Below, piece by piece: positions 1-8,185 of a stretch of 11,363 nucleotides of DNA. Position numbers and translations under genes: made by a program. Where the stretch lies: positions 1 through 11,363 of the forward strand of contig DRLF01000291.1 in NCBI GenBank assembly GCA_011051425.1, in the 5' to 3' direction. Below the pieces are notes generated by a model. That model was not told where the DNA came from. It worked only from the letters and a program-made list of their open reading frames with translations, and did no database searches. The DNA is from Thiolapillus brandeum (GTDB lineage: Bacteria; Pseudomonadota; Gammaproteobacteria; Chromatiales; Chromatiaceae). Position 1 is the first letter of the stretch; each line of letters begins with the position of its first letter.

Positions 1-281
1 AACCGGTTCTGCAACGCAGCCTGGCGTAATTTTGCACACAGATCCTTTGCAAAACGCTGTGCTTCGATGCTTTTTGCATCGAACTGGGATTCCATGGCAT
101 GACGCCCCTGACCACCGCTATCGAAGCTGCGGCCCGCGCTGTCAGTGTAGAAATCATTGTTTTTCTTGCGCGCCTCCGGATGCTCCAGCTCTTCAAGAAG
201 AACCAGTGGCGCAGCACGATTATCTGCCTGGAGAATTTTCGCATAGCCACCATCAGCAGCCAGTACCCATGAAACAGCCAT
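1..281 (-). CDS. Host attachment family protein (baeRF family 12-like), 3' part outside window
   Basis: The first 93 codons of a leftward gene are present; the reading frame runs off the window edge without a stop. The protein opens with MAVSWVLAADGGYAKIL. It carries the family hallmark HPEAR at residues 34-38 and GRSFDSGGQGRHAM at residues 50-63, then a charged helix. This matches proteins annotated as 'protein required for attachment to host cells', related to archaeo-eukaryotic release-factor (baeRF) domains. The name comes from a plant-associated bacterium; the molecular activity is not established, and many free-living bacteria have a copy. The ATG at 279-281 is preceded by GAGG at a suitable distance. 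The gene is divergent from the sigma-factor operon, across about 195 bases. Family assignment is strong; function is uncertain. Confidence 0.85.
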   Translation of the reverse strand, partial: MAVSWVLAADGGYAKILQADNRAAPLVLLEELEHPEARKKNNDFYTDSAGRSFDSGGQGRHAMESQFDAKSIEAQRFAKDLCAKLRQAALQNR

Positions 282-318
282 CCTTTTCACCTCTCGTTCA
301 TTCAACTGAGTATTATTC

Positions 319-347
319 AATATGGCGTTCATGCGAAGGTTTATCAA
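319..347 (-). promoter_or_regulatory. Candidate sigma70 promoter of the host-attachment-family gene
   Basis: Read on the minus strand, TTGATA (347-342) is followed after 17 bases by CATATT (324-319), roughly 38 bases before the ATG at 281. The -35 box is good and the -10 box is only fair (4 of 6). This is inferred from sequence alone. Confidence 0.35.
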
Positions 348-401
348 GACCGCCAGGTATTTTTTCTGCTTTCACATTTTTTCTGATGGGTTGCCAGCCC
401 C

Positions 402-430
402 TGTCAACCAGATGGCCGCTCATCCGTTTA
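402..430 (+). promoter_or_regulatory. Candidate ECF-sigma promoter, copy 1 (autoregulatory)
   Basis: GTCAACC at 403-409 is followed after exactly 15 bases by CGTTTA at 425-430, upstream of the sigma-factor gene. An AAC core in the -35 box and a CGT core in the -10 box, 16 bases apart, is the usual layout of ECF-sigma promoters. The same two half-sites with the same spacing recur at 2122-2149 before the DUF1800 gene. A start site about 7 bases after the -10 box leaves a leader of about 40 bases to the ATG at 477. The regulatory reading is inferred; the repeated motif is directly visible. Confidence 0.5.
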
Positions 431-476
431 TACAACACAAAACCCCAATTTGACAGATAAACGCGCAGGCCAGATT

Positions 477-1061
477 ATGCAGGCAACGCTTTGCTTTTCC
501 AGCATGGAGACACAGATCAAGGCAGACGAGCACACCCGGCGACGCTACCTGGAGCAGTTTCTGGCCCAGGTGGAAAGGCGCGCCCTGATCATGGCCGAAA
601 TAGCCACGAGCAGCCGGGAAGAGGCGCTCGACCTGGTGCAGGACAGCATGCTGGCGTTTGCAACAAAATATGCCAGGAAACCGCAAAGCGACTGGACACC
701 ATTGTTCTATCGCATCTTGCAAAACCGTATTCGCGACTGGTACCGTCGCAATGCAGTGCGTAACCGCTGGAAAGGCTGGCTGGGCTTTCCTGAAGACAAT
801 GGAGACCCCATACAATCGGCACCTGACCCGCACAGCGTTCTGCCGGAGGACGAGATACACAGGGACGAATCCGGAGATGCCATCGCAAAAGCAGTGGGTA
901 AACTCCCCCTGCGGCAGCAGCAGGCGTTTCTGCTGCGGATCTGGGAAGGGCTTGACGTGGCCGCGACCGCAAAAGCCATGGGCTGTTCGCAAGGCAGTGT
1001 CAAGACACATCTGTCCCGCGCCATGGCCTCATTGCGCGGGCAATTGCAGGAGTATCGCTAA
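477..1061 (+). CDS. ECF-type RNA polymerase sigma factor (sigma-70 family)
   Basis: This is a 194-residue alternative sigma factor with only regions 2 and 4. Region 2 spans about residues 25-95: DLVQDSMLAF at 52-61, then the helix ending RDWYRR at 86-91. Region 4 spans about 132-190, with a helix-turn-helix from LDVAATAKAMGCSQGSVKTH (159-178) into LSRAMASLR. The linker at 105-132 is acidic. It would direct RNA polymerase to a specific promoter class. Three in-frame starts exist: TTG at 450, ATG at 477 and ATG at 504. I chose 477 because a weak AGG lies 7 bases upstream and the candidate promoter would leave a sensible leader; 504 is also possible. The stop codon overlaps the next start by one base (TAATG). 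No zinc-binding anti-sigma gene follows; the partner is probably the next gene. Confidence 0.88.
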   Translation: MQATLCFSSMETQIKADEHTRRRYLEQFLAQVERRALIMAEIATSSREEALDLVQDSMLAFATKYARKPQSDWTPLFYRILQNRIRDWYRRNAVRNRWKGWLGFPEDNGDPIQSAPDPHSVLPEDEIHRDESGDAIAKAVGKLPLRQQQAFLLRIWEGLDVAATAKAMGCSQGSVKTHLSRAMASLRGQLQEYR

Positions 1062-1414
1062 TGCAGTCTTTTGAAGAAAATCTGAAAAAGTCACTGGACA
1101 ATAAGGCTGCATCCCTGGATGCAGCAACCCTGTCCCGTTTGCATCGCGCCCGTGTCAAGGCACTGGAAACCTCCCCACCCTGGTGGAAACAGCCCGCCGT
1201 TTATGCACCTGTCCTTGGCAGTGCCGCCGCAGTCGCGGCCTATCTGTTGCTGTCCACTTACTACCTGGACAGCAACCTCATACAAACGACGGTCAGCAGT
1301 GATCCGGTCGAAGCCATGGAAATCATCAGCCTGGATGTTGACCTGGAACTCGTGGAGGAACTGGACTTTTATGACTGGCTGGCACAACAGGAGGATCAGG
1401 AGAAGGATGCGTGA
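1061..1414 (+). CDS. Single-pass membrane protein, candidate anti-sigma factor
   Basis: This 117-residue protein has three parts. The N-terminal part (1-45) looks cytoplasmic and helical, with LDAATLSRLHRARVKALE at 19-36, a pattern seen in short proteins (DUF3619-like) that follow sigma-factor genes. One transmembrane helix lies at about 46-69. The outer tail (70-117) is very acidic: about 15 D/E against one K. There is no HxxxCxxC zinc motif and no cysteine at all, so it is not a classic zinc anti-sigma factor. Position directly after the sigma gene with a one-base overlap, and the topology, suggest it holds the sigma factor at the membrane and senses something outside. That role is inferred from context. 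It overlaps the next gene by four bases (GTGA). Confidence 0.7.
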   Translation: MQSFEENLKKSLDNKAASLDAATLSRLHRARVKALETSPPWWKQPAVYAPVLGSAAAVAAYLLLSTYYLDSNLIQTTVSSDPVEAMEIISLDVDLELVEELDFYDWLAQQEDQEKDA

Positions 1415-1656
1415 TCATTCCACCCTGGTTCTTGTTGCTGCTGTCGGTGGAGACACTGCCTCCAGCCACGGCACATGCCCCCGGATACCCGTCGCTGGAA
1501 TTGCTGGAGTATATCGGCGCCATGGAAGAGACTGAAGATGGCGAGCTGGTGGATCCCCTGGACGCCGTTCCCGCCCAGAACAACCCTGAACAGGGTGACA
1601 GATCCGATGGCGACAAGCCATCTGCAACAAAGGAAGGGGCGCATGAAACACCCTAA
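1411..1656 (+). CDS. Small acidic exported protein of the sigma-factor operon
   Basis: This is an 81-residue protein starting with GTG. The start is supported by a strong AGGAG seven bases upstream (1399-1403) and by the four-base overlap with the preceding gene. Residues 1-23 form a short hydrophobic signal-like segment ending in AHA. The mature part begins with PSLELLEYIGAMEE (27-40), continues EDGELVDPL, and ends in a low-complexity polar tail. It has about 15 acidic residues against 3 basic ones. Short proteins with an LELLEY-like helix accompany sigma factor/DUF3106 operons in related bacteria (recalled, not searched). Its function is unknown. The acidic character and gene order suggest a periplasmic partner of the basic DUF3106 protein. 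It overlaps the DUF3106 gene by 14 bases. Confidence 0.65.
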   Translation: MIIPPWFLLLLSVETLPPATAHAPGYPSLELLEYIGAMEETEDGELVDPLDAVPAQNNPEQGDRSDGDKPSATKEGAHETP

Positions 1657-2113
1657 GCTGCTGCTGGCGTCGTTACTGATTTTTGCCCTGAGCGGCCAGG
1701 TTCTGCCTGCAGCGGAATCGATACCCTGGGACACATTGACACCCCAGCAGCAGAAAATACTGCGATCGGCAAAAGACCGCTGGGACAGTTTCTCCATTGA
1801 AAAGCAACGCCTGCTCGAGGCCGGGGCATCCCGCTGGCAGGACATGACGCCGGAGCAGCGCGCCAGGGCGCGGAAAAACCTGAAACGCTGGAAAAAGATG
1901 ACGCCGGAACAGCGCAGAAAGTTCAGACAACGCCTGAAAAAGTTCAGGAATCTTCCACCGGAAAAAAGACGTAAGCTGCGCGAATATCGCAACTGGTTCC
2001 AGCAACTGCCTCCCAAGCGTAAGCAGGAACTGCGCAAACGCTGGAAAAACATGACACCTGAGGAAAGACGCCGGCGTCTGGACAAGTTGCCACCCCATCC
2101 TCCCGAAAACTGA
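1643..2113 (+). CDS. DUF3106 exported basic repeat protein
   Basis: This is a 156-residue protein with a signal peptide at 1-24 (hydrophobic core LLLASLLIFALSG, cleavage near LPAA). The mature part consists of helical repeats, with an aromatic residue at 29, 47, 65, 83, 101 and 119, an exact 18-residue spacing. A shorter last unit has W134. The best-preserved units read RWxxMTPEQR. This M/L-[TP]-P-[EQ]-[QKE]-R pattern is typical of DUF3106, a family of unknown function in Proteobacteria. It is strongly basic, with about 41 K/R and 16 D/E in the mature part. The start at ATG 1643 is chosen over a longer frame because AGGAAGGGG precedes it and it gives a proper signal peptide. It is the last gene of the sigma-factor operon and probably acts in the periplasm. 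No clear terminator follows. Confidence 0.85.
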   Translation: MKHPKLLLASLLIFALSGQVLPAAESIPWDTLTPQQQKILRSAKDRWDSFSIEKQRLLEAGASRWQDMTPEQRARARKNLKRWKKMTPEQRRKFRQRLKKFRNLPPEKRRKLREYRNWFQQLPPKRKQELRKRWKNMTPEERRRRLDKLPPHPPEN

Positions 2114-2121
2114 ACAGCCAG

Positions 2122-2149
2122 GTCAACCAAATCGACTCTGCGGCGTTTA
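2122..2149 (+). promoter_or_regulatory. Candidate ECF-sigma promoter, copy 2 (DUF1800/DUF1501 operon)
   Basis: GTCAACC at 2122-2128, 15 bases, then CGTTTA at 2144-2149. Both half-sites and the spacing are identical to the site before the sigma-factor gene at 403-430, while the spacer differs at most positions. It ends 33 bases before the DUF1800 ATG, the right distance for a promoter. The sigma factor encoded just upstream is the obvious candidate to read it. Confidence 0.5.
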
Positions 2150-2182
2150 ACCCCCTACCAGTCATGAATAAAGGGGAATGCC

Positions 2183-3688
2183 ATGTCAAATCCACGCAGA
2201 TACTTTGTCACAAAGAGTGCAGCCATGGTTGCACTGTTTTCGACCGGAATGGCAAAGGTGCCAGACGCTCGGGCCAGCACACGCAACAGCGATGCACTGC
2301 CGCCCCCCGACCCCGATACGCTGACCCTGAACCGCTGCACCTTTGGCGTCAGCAATGAGCTGATCGGCGAAATGCAGCGCAGAGGCCGGGAAAACTGGCT
2401 GGAGCGCCAGATGGACTGGGAAAGCATCGACGACCGGGAAACCAACGACTTCCTGCATCGCCAGACGCCCACGGTGTTCATGTCGGCGAAAGAGCTTGCG
2501 GCGTTGCCCAACAGGGGACAGGCCGCCAACGAGCTCAAGCAGGCCACCGTTTACCGCGCCATGTACAGCAACAGGCAGCTGTACGAAGTCATGGTGGAGT
2601 TCTGGTCCAACCATTTCAGCATCTACCACCGCGACGGGCCGGTCACTCTGCTCAAGACCCTGGATGACCGGAACGTGATCCGCCCCCATGCGCTGGGCAG
2701 TTTCCGCGACCTGCTGCATGCTTCGAGCAAGAGCCCGGCCATGCTCGTCTATCTCGACAACCACACCAACGTGGCCGGCACCCCCAACGAAAACTACGCG
2801 CGGGAACTCATGGAACTGCACACCCTGGGCGTAGACGGCGGCTACACGGAAACAGACGTGCAGGAGGTAGCGCGCTGCTTCACCGGCTGGGCCGTCGGCC
2901 GGCGCGGCAGCGGCAACATGGGTAATTTCCAGTTCTACCCCCGGCTTCATGACCAGGGTGAAAAAACCGTCCTGGGAACCGCCATTCCCGCCAACGGCGG
3001 CATCCGCGATGGCGAACAGGTCATCGACATGCTCGCCGGCCATCCTTCCACGGCCCGCTTTATTTCCACCAAGCTGGCGCGTCATTTCGTCGCCGACGAG
3101 CCACCGCAAGCCCTGGTCGACCGCCTGGCGCGAATCTTTCTGGACACCGACGGCGACATCCGGTCCCTGTTGCGGGAAATCTTTCTCAGCGACGAATTCC
3201 TGCGGTCCGCAGACCAGAAACTCAAGCGCCCCATGGAATACATCATCAGCGCCCTGCGCAGTACCCGGGCCAGCCCCGGCCCCCAGGCCTACCGCGGCGT
3301 GCGCCAATACCTGTTCGCCCTCGGGCAGATACCCTTCGACTGGGTGCCACCCGACGGCTATCCCGATGTCGCCGGCTACTGGACCTCCACCAACGGCCTG
3401 CTGAACCGCTGGAATTTCGCCAGCGCACTGGCCGGGTCGCGTCTGCCCGGTATACGGCTGGATTACCTGGCGCTCATCGGCAGGAACTGGCGCCCCGGAG
3501 CCCTGGTGGATCACCTGGCAGCCCGGTTGCTGCATCGGCCCCTGCTGGACGACGACAGGCGGTCGTTCATCGGCTACCTGGCCAGTGACAAGTCCGCCAC
3601 CAAAAGACTGCCCGTTGAAATCGTAGAAGAACGCGTGCCCGGGCTCATCGGCCTGATGCTGTCTTCCGATTACTTTCAATACCGCTAA
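2183..3688 (+). CDS. DUF1800 family exported protein
   Basis: This is a 501-residue protein that is full length for DUF1800. Visible family blocks are LNRCTFGVS (49-57), FWSNHFSI (140-147), MLVYLDNHTN (187-196), PNENYARELMELHTLGVDGG (201-220), ARCFTGW (230-236), TARFISTKLARHF (290-302), KRPMEYI (348-354) and DWVPPDGYPD (386-395). The N-terminus has RRYFV at 5-9, a hydrophobic stretch, and an ARA-S site near 29-32, so it resembles a Tat signal. The family's biochemical role is unknown. It is nearly always encoded beside a DUF1501 gene, as here, and the two probably act together outside the cytoplasm. AGGGGA precedes the ATG at 2183; an upstream ATG at 2164 is in another frame and was not used. 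The Shine-Dalgarno of the next gene overlaps this stop codon. Confidence 0.92.
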   Translation: MSNPRRYFVTKSAAMVALFSTGMAKVPDARASTRNSDALPPPDPDTLTLNRCTFGVSNELIGEMQRRGRENWLERQMDWESIDDRETNDFLHRQTPTVFMSAKELAALPNRGQAANELKQATVYRAMYSNRQLYEVMVEFWSNHFSIYHRDGPVTLLKTLDDRNVIRPHALGSFRDLLHASSKSPAMLVYLDNHTNVAGTPNENYARELMELHTLGVDGGYTETDVQEVARCFTGWAVGRRGSGNMGNFQFYPRLHDQGEKTVLGTAIPANGGIRDGEQVIDMLAGHPSTARFISTKLARHFVADEPPQALVDRLARIFLDTDGDIRSLLREIFLSDEFLRSADQKLKRPMEYIISALRSTRASPGPQAYRGVRQYLFALGQIPFDWVPPDGYPDVAGYWTSTNGLLNRWNFASALAGSRLPGIRLDYLALIGRNWRPGALVDHLAARLLHRPLLDDDRRSFIGYLASDKSATKRLPVEIVEERVPGLIGLMLSSDYFQYR

Positions 3689-3702
3689 AGGAGAAGCCGA
3701 CG

Positions 3703-4920
3703 ATGAAACTTTCCCGCAGAAATTTCCTGAAAATCACCGGCCTGGGCTCCGCCAGCGCCCTGGCGCCCCGCCTGCTGCTTGCCGCCGATGCCAGCGACAG
3801 CGCCGACGACATCATCATCAGCGTGTTTCTCAGAGGCGCCGCCGATGGTCTCAACATAATTCCACCCCACGGGGATGGCGACTACTACCGCCTGCGTCCC
3901 GGCCTGGCCATTGCACCGCCGGGAAACGAACAGGGCGCATTAGACCTCGATGGCTTCTTCGGTTTCCATCCCGGCATGGCCGCCCTGCTGCCCCTGTACC
4001 AGTCCGGGGAACTGGCCGTCATCCATGCCTGTGGCTCGCCCTCTCCCAGCCACTCCCACTTTGAAGCCCAGGATCTAATGGAGCGCGGCCTGACCACCAA
4101 CAACAGCAGCTTCAGCGGCTGGCTGGGGCGTTACCTGGACTACCGCATGGATGACAGCTTCGGCGTCTTCCACGCCCTGGGCATGGGAAATGCCGCGCCA
4201 CGCACCCTGGCCCACGATGCCTCCACCATCACCATGAACCGCATCGAGGACTTCTCCCTGCTGGTCCCCGAGGCGCAGAAAGCCGAAACCGAAGCCCTGC
4301 TGCAGGCATTGTATGCAGGAGACAGTCCGCTGGAAAACGGCGCCCGGGACACCCTCACCGCCGTGGACACCCTGGCTGCGGCTGATCCCGCGCAGTATCC
4401 GCCACAGAACGGCGCCACATACCCCGACACCGGCTTCGGCGCCCAGTTGCAGGCTGTCGGGCAGCTCATTCGCGCGGATGTGGGGGTGCGGGCGGCGGCG
4501 CTGAGCCTTGGCGGCTGGGACACACACCAGGGCGAATCGGCCACCCTGGACAACCTGCTGCCCGAGCTTGCCCAGAGCCTGGCGGCTTTCCACACGGACA
4601 TGGGTACAGCGATGGACAGGATCACCCTGGTCACTCACACGGAGTTCGGCCGCCGCGCCTACGAGAACGGTTCCGCCGGCACGGATCACGGCCATGCCAG
4701 TTTCGTGCTGACCCTGGGCGGCAACGTCAACGGCGGCAGGGTCTACCACGACTGGCCCGGACTGAGGGACCAGGATCTCTACGGCAAGGGCGACCTGGAA
4801 GTCACCATGGACTATCGAAACGTACTGGGCGAGCTGATCAGCAAGCGCACCCCCGGCATGCCCATGGAGCTGTTATTTCCGGATTTTGATCAGCTTCAGT
4901 TTGCCGGCATCTATACCTGA
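3703..4920 (+). CDS. DUF1501 family protein with Tat signal (alkaline-phosphatase-like fold)
   Basis: This is a 405-residue protein with an N-terminal twin-arginine signal SRRNFLK at 4-10, a hydrophobic region, and a likely cleavage after LLLAADA (about 30). It is therefore predicted to be exported folded, usually a sign of a bound cofactor or metal. DUF1501 motifs seen are FLRGAADGLN (42-51), SHSHFEAQDLMERG (116-129), GGWDTHQGE (270-278), THTEFGRRAYENG (311-323) and GTDHGH (326-331). The conserved D/H residues fit a metal site of the alkaline phosphatase/sulfatase superfamily, to which the family is related; no substrate is known. AAGGAG at 3688-3693 lies nine bases before the ATG. It is the second gene of the DUF1800/DUF1501 operon, 14 bases after the first, and the last before the terminator at 5028-5065. 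Confidence 0.93.
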   Translation: MKLSRRNFLKITGLGSASALAPRLLLAADASDSADDIIISVFLRGAADGLNIIPPHGDGDYYRLRPGLAIAPPGNEQGALDLDGFFGFHPGMAALLPLYQSGELAVIHACGSPSPSHSHFEAQDLMERGLTTNNSSFSGWLGRYLDYRMDDSFGVFHALGMGNAAPRTLAHDASTITMNRIEDFSLLVPEAQKAETEALLQALYAGDSPLENGARDTLTAVDTLAAADPAQYPPQNGATYPDTGFGAQLQAVGQLIRADVGVRAAALSLGGWDTHQGESATLDNLLPELAQSLAAFHTDMGTAMDRITLVTHTEFGRRAYENGSAGTDHGHASFVLTLGGNVNGGRVYHDWPGLRDQDLYGKGDLEVTMDYRNVLGELISKRTPGMPMELLFPDFDQLQFAGIYT

Positions 4921-4965
4921 GCGAAACATCATGATGCTGCGTTTGCGCTCTTGAGCTACGCCAAT

Positions 4966-5006
4966 GGTGCGGTTCCTTCGTCACCGCACCCTACGATCAG
5001 GAACCG
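4966..5006. repeat. Palindromic intergenic repeat element
   Basis: GGTGCGGT (4966-4973) and ACCGCACC (4983-4990) form a perfect 8-bp stem around a 9-base loop. An overlapping alternative pair, CGGTTCC (4970-4976) with GGAACCG (5000-5006), would exclude the first. The element, with CTACG following the stem, resembles short dispersed palindromes scattered between genes in many proteobacterial genomes (REP-like). That likeness is from memory. It may help protect or end the upstream transcript. Confidence 0.5.
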
Positions 5007-5027
5007 ACGGGGCGGCAGTGAACCAGT

Positions 5028-5065
5028 AAAAAAAAGGCATGGTCGGTTACGACCATGCCCTTTTT
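5028..5065. terminator. Strong bidirectional rho-independent terminator
   Basis: GGCATGGTCG (5036-5045) pairs perfectly with CGACCATGCC (5050-5059) across a GTTA loop, giving a 10-bp stem. It is flanked by eight A on the left (5028-5035) and CTTTTT on the right (5060-5065). It can therefore stop the rightward DUF1800/DUF1501 transcript and the leftward clpB transcript, whose stop codon is about 20 bases away. Confidence 0.9.
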
Positions 5066-5084
5066 ATTGCTTTGCTCTATGGAA

Positions 5085-7661
<2,577 letters not shown>

Positions 7662-7695
7662 GTTATTCGGCTCCCAAATTTTCTAGATGGCATTA

Positions 7696-7722
7696 AAGTG
7701 GGGATCAGTTTACAGAATTCAA
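7696..7722 (-). promoter_or_regulatory. Candidate sigma32 heat-shock promoter of clpB
   Basis: On the minus strand TTGAAT (7722-7717) is followed after 13 bases by CCCCACTT (7703-7696), close to the known sigma32 pattern (CTTGAAA, 13-15 bases, CCCCATNT). It would start transcription about 30 bases before the clpB ATG. clpB is a classic sigma32 target, which supports the reading. Confidence 0.6.
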
Positions 7723-7744
7723 CTCTCAGGATGCATTTTTCCCA

Positions 7745-7775
7745 TTGGTGCTATTATGGAGAAAATGCTTATATT
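7745..7775 (+). promoter_or_regulatory. Weak candidate promoter(s) for the four-cysteine protein gene
   Basis: Two overlapping options are visible. One is an extended -10 box, TGCTATTAT at 7749-7757, without a recognisable -35. The other is TATATT at 7770-7775, with TTGGTG at 7745-7750 as a -35 at a long 19-base spacing. Either suits the ATG at 7801. Only one at most need be real. Confidence 0.3.
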
Positions 7776-7800
7776 TGAGAATGTTGCAAGGAGATTTCCC

Positions 7801-8109
7801 ATGACATACCGCTGCTTCACAATAATGATGATCGTGCTGGGTTTTTCAGGCAGCGCCTCTACCGCCGAGCCGTCGCTGCAGGCGCTCAAAGAGAAGTGCC
7901 AGGCCGCCCGCGAGGCGAAGCTTGGCCCGGAACGGGAAGCCCTGATCCAGACCTGCATCAAGAAAGAAAAGAAGCCCGAAGAGGAATGCCGGCGCTTTTA
8001 CGCAGACTATGGCGCAGGTGGCCGTACCGCCGGTGGCGCAGGCAGACCGCCGCTCTATTTCGATCTGCCGGAATGCGTCGAGCTCAGTGAAGCGGAACAG
8101 AAACGATAG
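7801..8109 (+). CDS. Small secreted four-cysteine protein, function unknown
   Basis: This is a 102-residue protein with a signal peptide at about 1-22 (hydrophobic TIMMIVLGFSGSA, cleavage after STA). The mature part has four cysteines at 33, 52, 63 and 92, which could form two disulfides in the periplasm. It has a charged helical first half (KEKCQAAREAKLGPEREALI), EECRRFYADYGAGGRTAGG at 61-79, and a conserved-looking DLPECVE near the end. I recall hypothetical proteobacterial proteins with the same FYADxGAGGRT and DLPECVE elements, but know no function. The ATG at 7801 is chosen because AAGGAG lies seven bases upstream and it yields a clean signal peptide; the open frame extends back to 7687, across the clpB promoter. 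The gene is divergent from clpB and convergent with the nitroreductase gene. Confidence 0.75.
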   Translation: MTYRCFTIMMIVLGFSGSASTAEPSLQALKEKCQAAREAKLGPEREALIQTCIKKEKKPEEECRRFYADYGAGGRTAGGAGRPPLYFDLPECVELSEAEQKR

Positions 8110-8137
8110 AGAACCACAGCCGTTCCGGTACTGCCCC

Positions 8138-8154
8138 CCGGTCTTGCCGGTTTT
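8138..8154 (+). terminator. Weak candidate terminator after the four-cysteine protein gene
   Basis: CCGG-TCTTG-CCGG (8138-8150) followed by TTTT (8151-8154) lies 28 bases after the stop codon. The stem is only 4 bp, though all G-C, and the T run is short and interrupted, so termination here is uncertain. Confidence 0.25.
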
Positions 8155-8185
8155 CCTGTTTCCTCGATGATATGCGGTAAGCGCA

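Noticed and set aside
379..407. Minus-strand TTGACA box as a -35 for the leftward gene
   Set aside because: No -10 box at the right spacing (AGAAAA only); it is simply the complement of the GTCAACC half-site on the plus strand.
32..460. 142-codon plus-strand open frame across the left edge
   Set aside because: It overlaps the well-supported host-attachment-family gene on the other strand and the sigma promoter region; its composition (many H, C, P) has no family features.
2186..3679. 497-codon minus-strand open frame opposite DUF1800
   Set aside because: An antisense by-product of GC-rich third positions; no recognisable domain, whereas the plus strand encodes clear DUF1800 motifs.
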